64,000 nt of DNA from Raphanus sativus (Eukaryota > Streptophyta > Magnoliopsida > Brassicales > Brassicaceae): positions 2,480,263 through 2,544,262 of the forward strand of contig NC_079512.1 in assembly GCF_000801105.2 (NCBI RefSeq), read 5' to 3'. This document shows positions 60,257 through 64,000 of this stretch, one piece after another. Position 1 is the stretch's first letter, and each line of letters begins with the position of its first letter. The position numbers and the translations under genes are program-made. The notes under the pieces are model-generated. The model was not told where the DNA came from. It did not search any database and worked only from the letters and a program-made list of their open reading frames with translations.

Positions 60257-61269
60257 TGGAGGAAGATCGAAGCTATGGAAAAAGGAAAAAAAATCTTTGT
60301 GGAGATGTCTTCGTGTTGTTGTTTCGACGTTCGGACACTATCTGAAAATGAAAATCTCTGAGGACAGAGAATCTGCCACGTCAGATGGGTTCTTTATGGT
60401 TTCAGCCAATCATATTCGTTAACGCTTTATCTTTGATTTTCACGCTTTTGTATAACCAGACTTCAGATTCTTGGTTGGTTATTATGGTGGCAGGAAGCAA
60501 CCCAACCCAACCGGACTCAAAACCGAATTATTTAAGTCACACTTCAATATAGTTCAATCGGAGTAGATGTGGTTCACAAATTTTATATACATATAGTATA
60601 TATTTCAAATTAATTATAGTAAATATAATATATTTTTTTGGTTGAATATAATATATAGTTAAAATAAAATATTAGAAATTTTGAACTATTCTTTTGTTAT
60701 TTTAGTTCATAAATTTTTGATAGTTTTAATGATTTTATTCAATTAAATAATTTTAATATCTAATCCGGATATATGATCTGTTCATGGTAGAATTGTCTAA
60801 TCATTGGATTGATTCGGTTTTAAAAATATCACTTAGTAAATTTACAGTTTGTTTTTGGGTTTGGTTTTTGATTTGATTTTAATTTTTTTAAAGACAAAAT
60901 ATATACAACCATTCAAATATTCTTAAAATTTAGTTTGATTACGATTTATTCATCCGGTTTTTGGTTTGATCGCCACAATAATATTGAGAACCGGCTAATA
61001 CCAAAATTTTGGGTCAAGTAACACCAGTCTTTGGTCGAGAAAAAAAAATGATTAACAATCATAAAGGCATCAGCCAGTTACAACCAAGAAAGATCGACTC
61101 ATTAACAATCAGGAAAAAGAACTATTACCTTACATAAATTATACTTTCTAGTTACAAAGATAGACATTGCAAATGACAACACACACACTGATTTATACTG
61201 TAACCCCCATTCCCATACGATATAATGAAATACAAATGTTGTTGATGTTGTTGTTTTTGTTACTCTTCT
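60257..61269. other. Spacer between RIQ2 and ICS1, repeat-rich
   Basis: The first 200 bp are the RIQ2 5' flank. From about 60490 to 61020 AT-rich DNA is bordered by AACCCAACC and GGTT/TTGGGT words, probably another decayed MITE of the hAT-like type without recognisable ends. Then comes the ICS1 3' flank. No gene. Confidence 0.4.

Positions 61270-64000
<2,731 letters not shown>

Overview
This is nuclear DNA of a crucifer, almost certainly of the Brassiceae (Brassica, Raphanus, Sinapis group). The genes are intron-rich, the intergenic DNA is AT-rich and full of transposons, and the gene order matches Arabidopsis chromosome 1 from about At1g74950 down to At1g74710. The genes recalled from that stretch are JAZ2, KJC1, a CNOT4-type RING gene, a SHAQKYF MYB, MYOB5, BOR5, CPK30, RIQ2 and ICS1. 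Synteny was judged from memory of protein sequences, not by search. Many expected neighbours are absent and several survivors are broken (KJC1 by a 7-bp insertion, MYOB5, CPK30, a second RING copy). This is what one fractionated subgenome of the Brassiceae triplication would look like.

Layout. 0-2.6 kb: Helitron ends. 2.6-3.9 kb: intact JAZ2. 4.2-6.5 kb: a Harbinger-like MITE and two hAT-like MITEs with target-site duplications. 7.5-15.4 kb: gene-poor, including two related ~2-kb repeats with degenerate telomere-like CCCTAAA blocks. 15.5-22.2 kb: a probable 6.7-kb composite element with short imperfect inverted ends and a 9-bp target duplication; it carries four small genes (degenerate F-box, OB-fold/DUF223, GRF zinc finger with a membrane tail, PB1-like MULE-associated protein) and no visible transposase. 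22.9-28.4 kb: frameshifted KJC1, a dead cyclophilin and a RING gene, with a duplicated piece of the RING gene's intron beside the cyclophilin. 28.8-34.1 kb: transposon block (two hAT-like MITEs, a tagged 2.2-kb Helitron). 34.8-42.2 kb: a complete CACTA (En/Spm) transposon with both transposase genes intact. 42.5-44.2 kb: a sucrose transporter gene not expected in this synteny. 44.5-45.3 kb: RING pseudogene. 47.6-50.3 kb: MYB repressor and MYOB5 pseudogene. 50.7-54.8 kb: BOR5. 55-59 kb: gene-free. 59.2-60.3 kb: CPK30 remnant and RIQ2. 61.3 kb to the right edge: ICS1, cut off by the window.

Functional themes. JAZ2 (jasmonate repressor) and ICS1 (salicylate synthesis) bracket the window. BOR5 and the sucrose transporter are plasma-membrane carriers, and RIQ2 is a thylakoid protein. 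The mobile part is the more unusual: a potentially autonomous CACTA whose putative transposase-binding repeats also occur between its two genes, and a possibly undescribed gene-carrying element at 15.5-22.2 kb.
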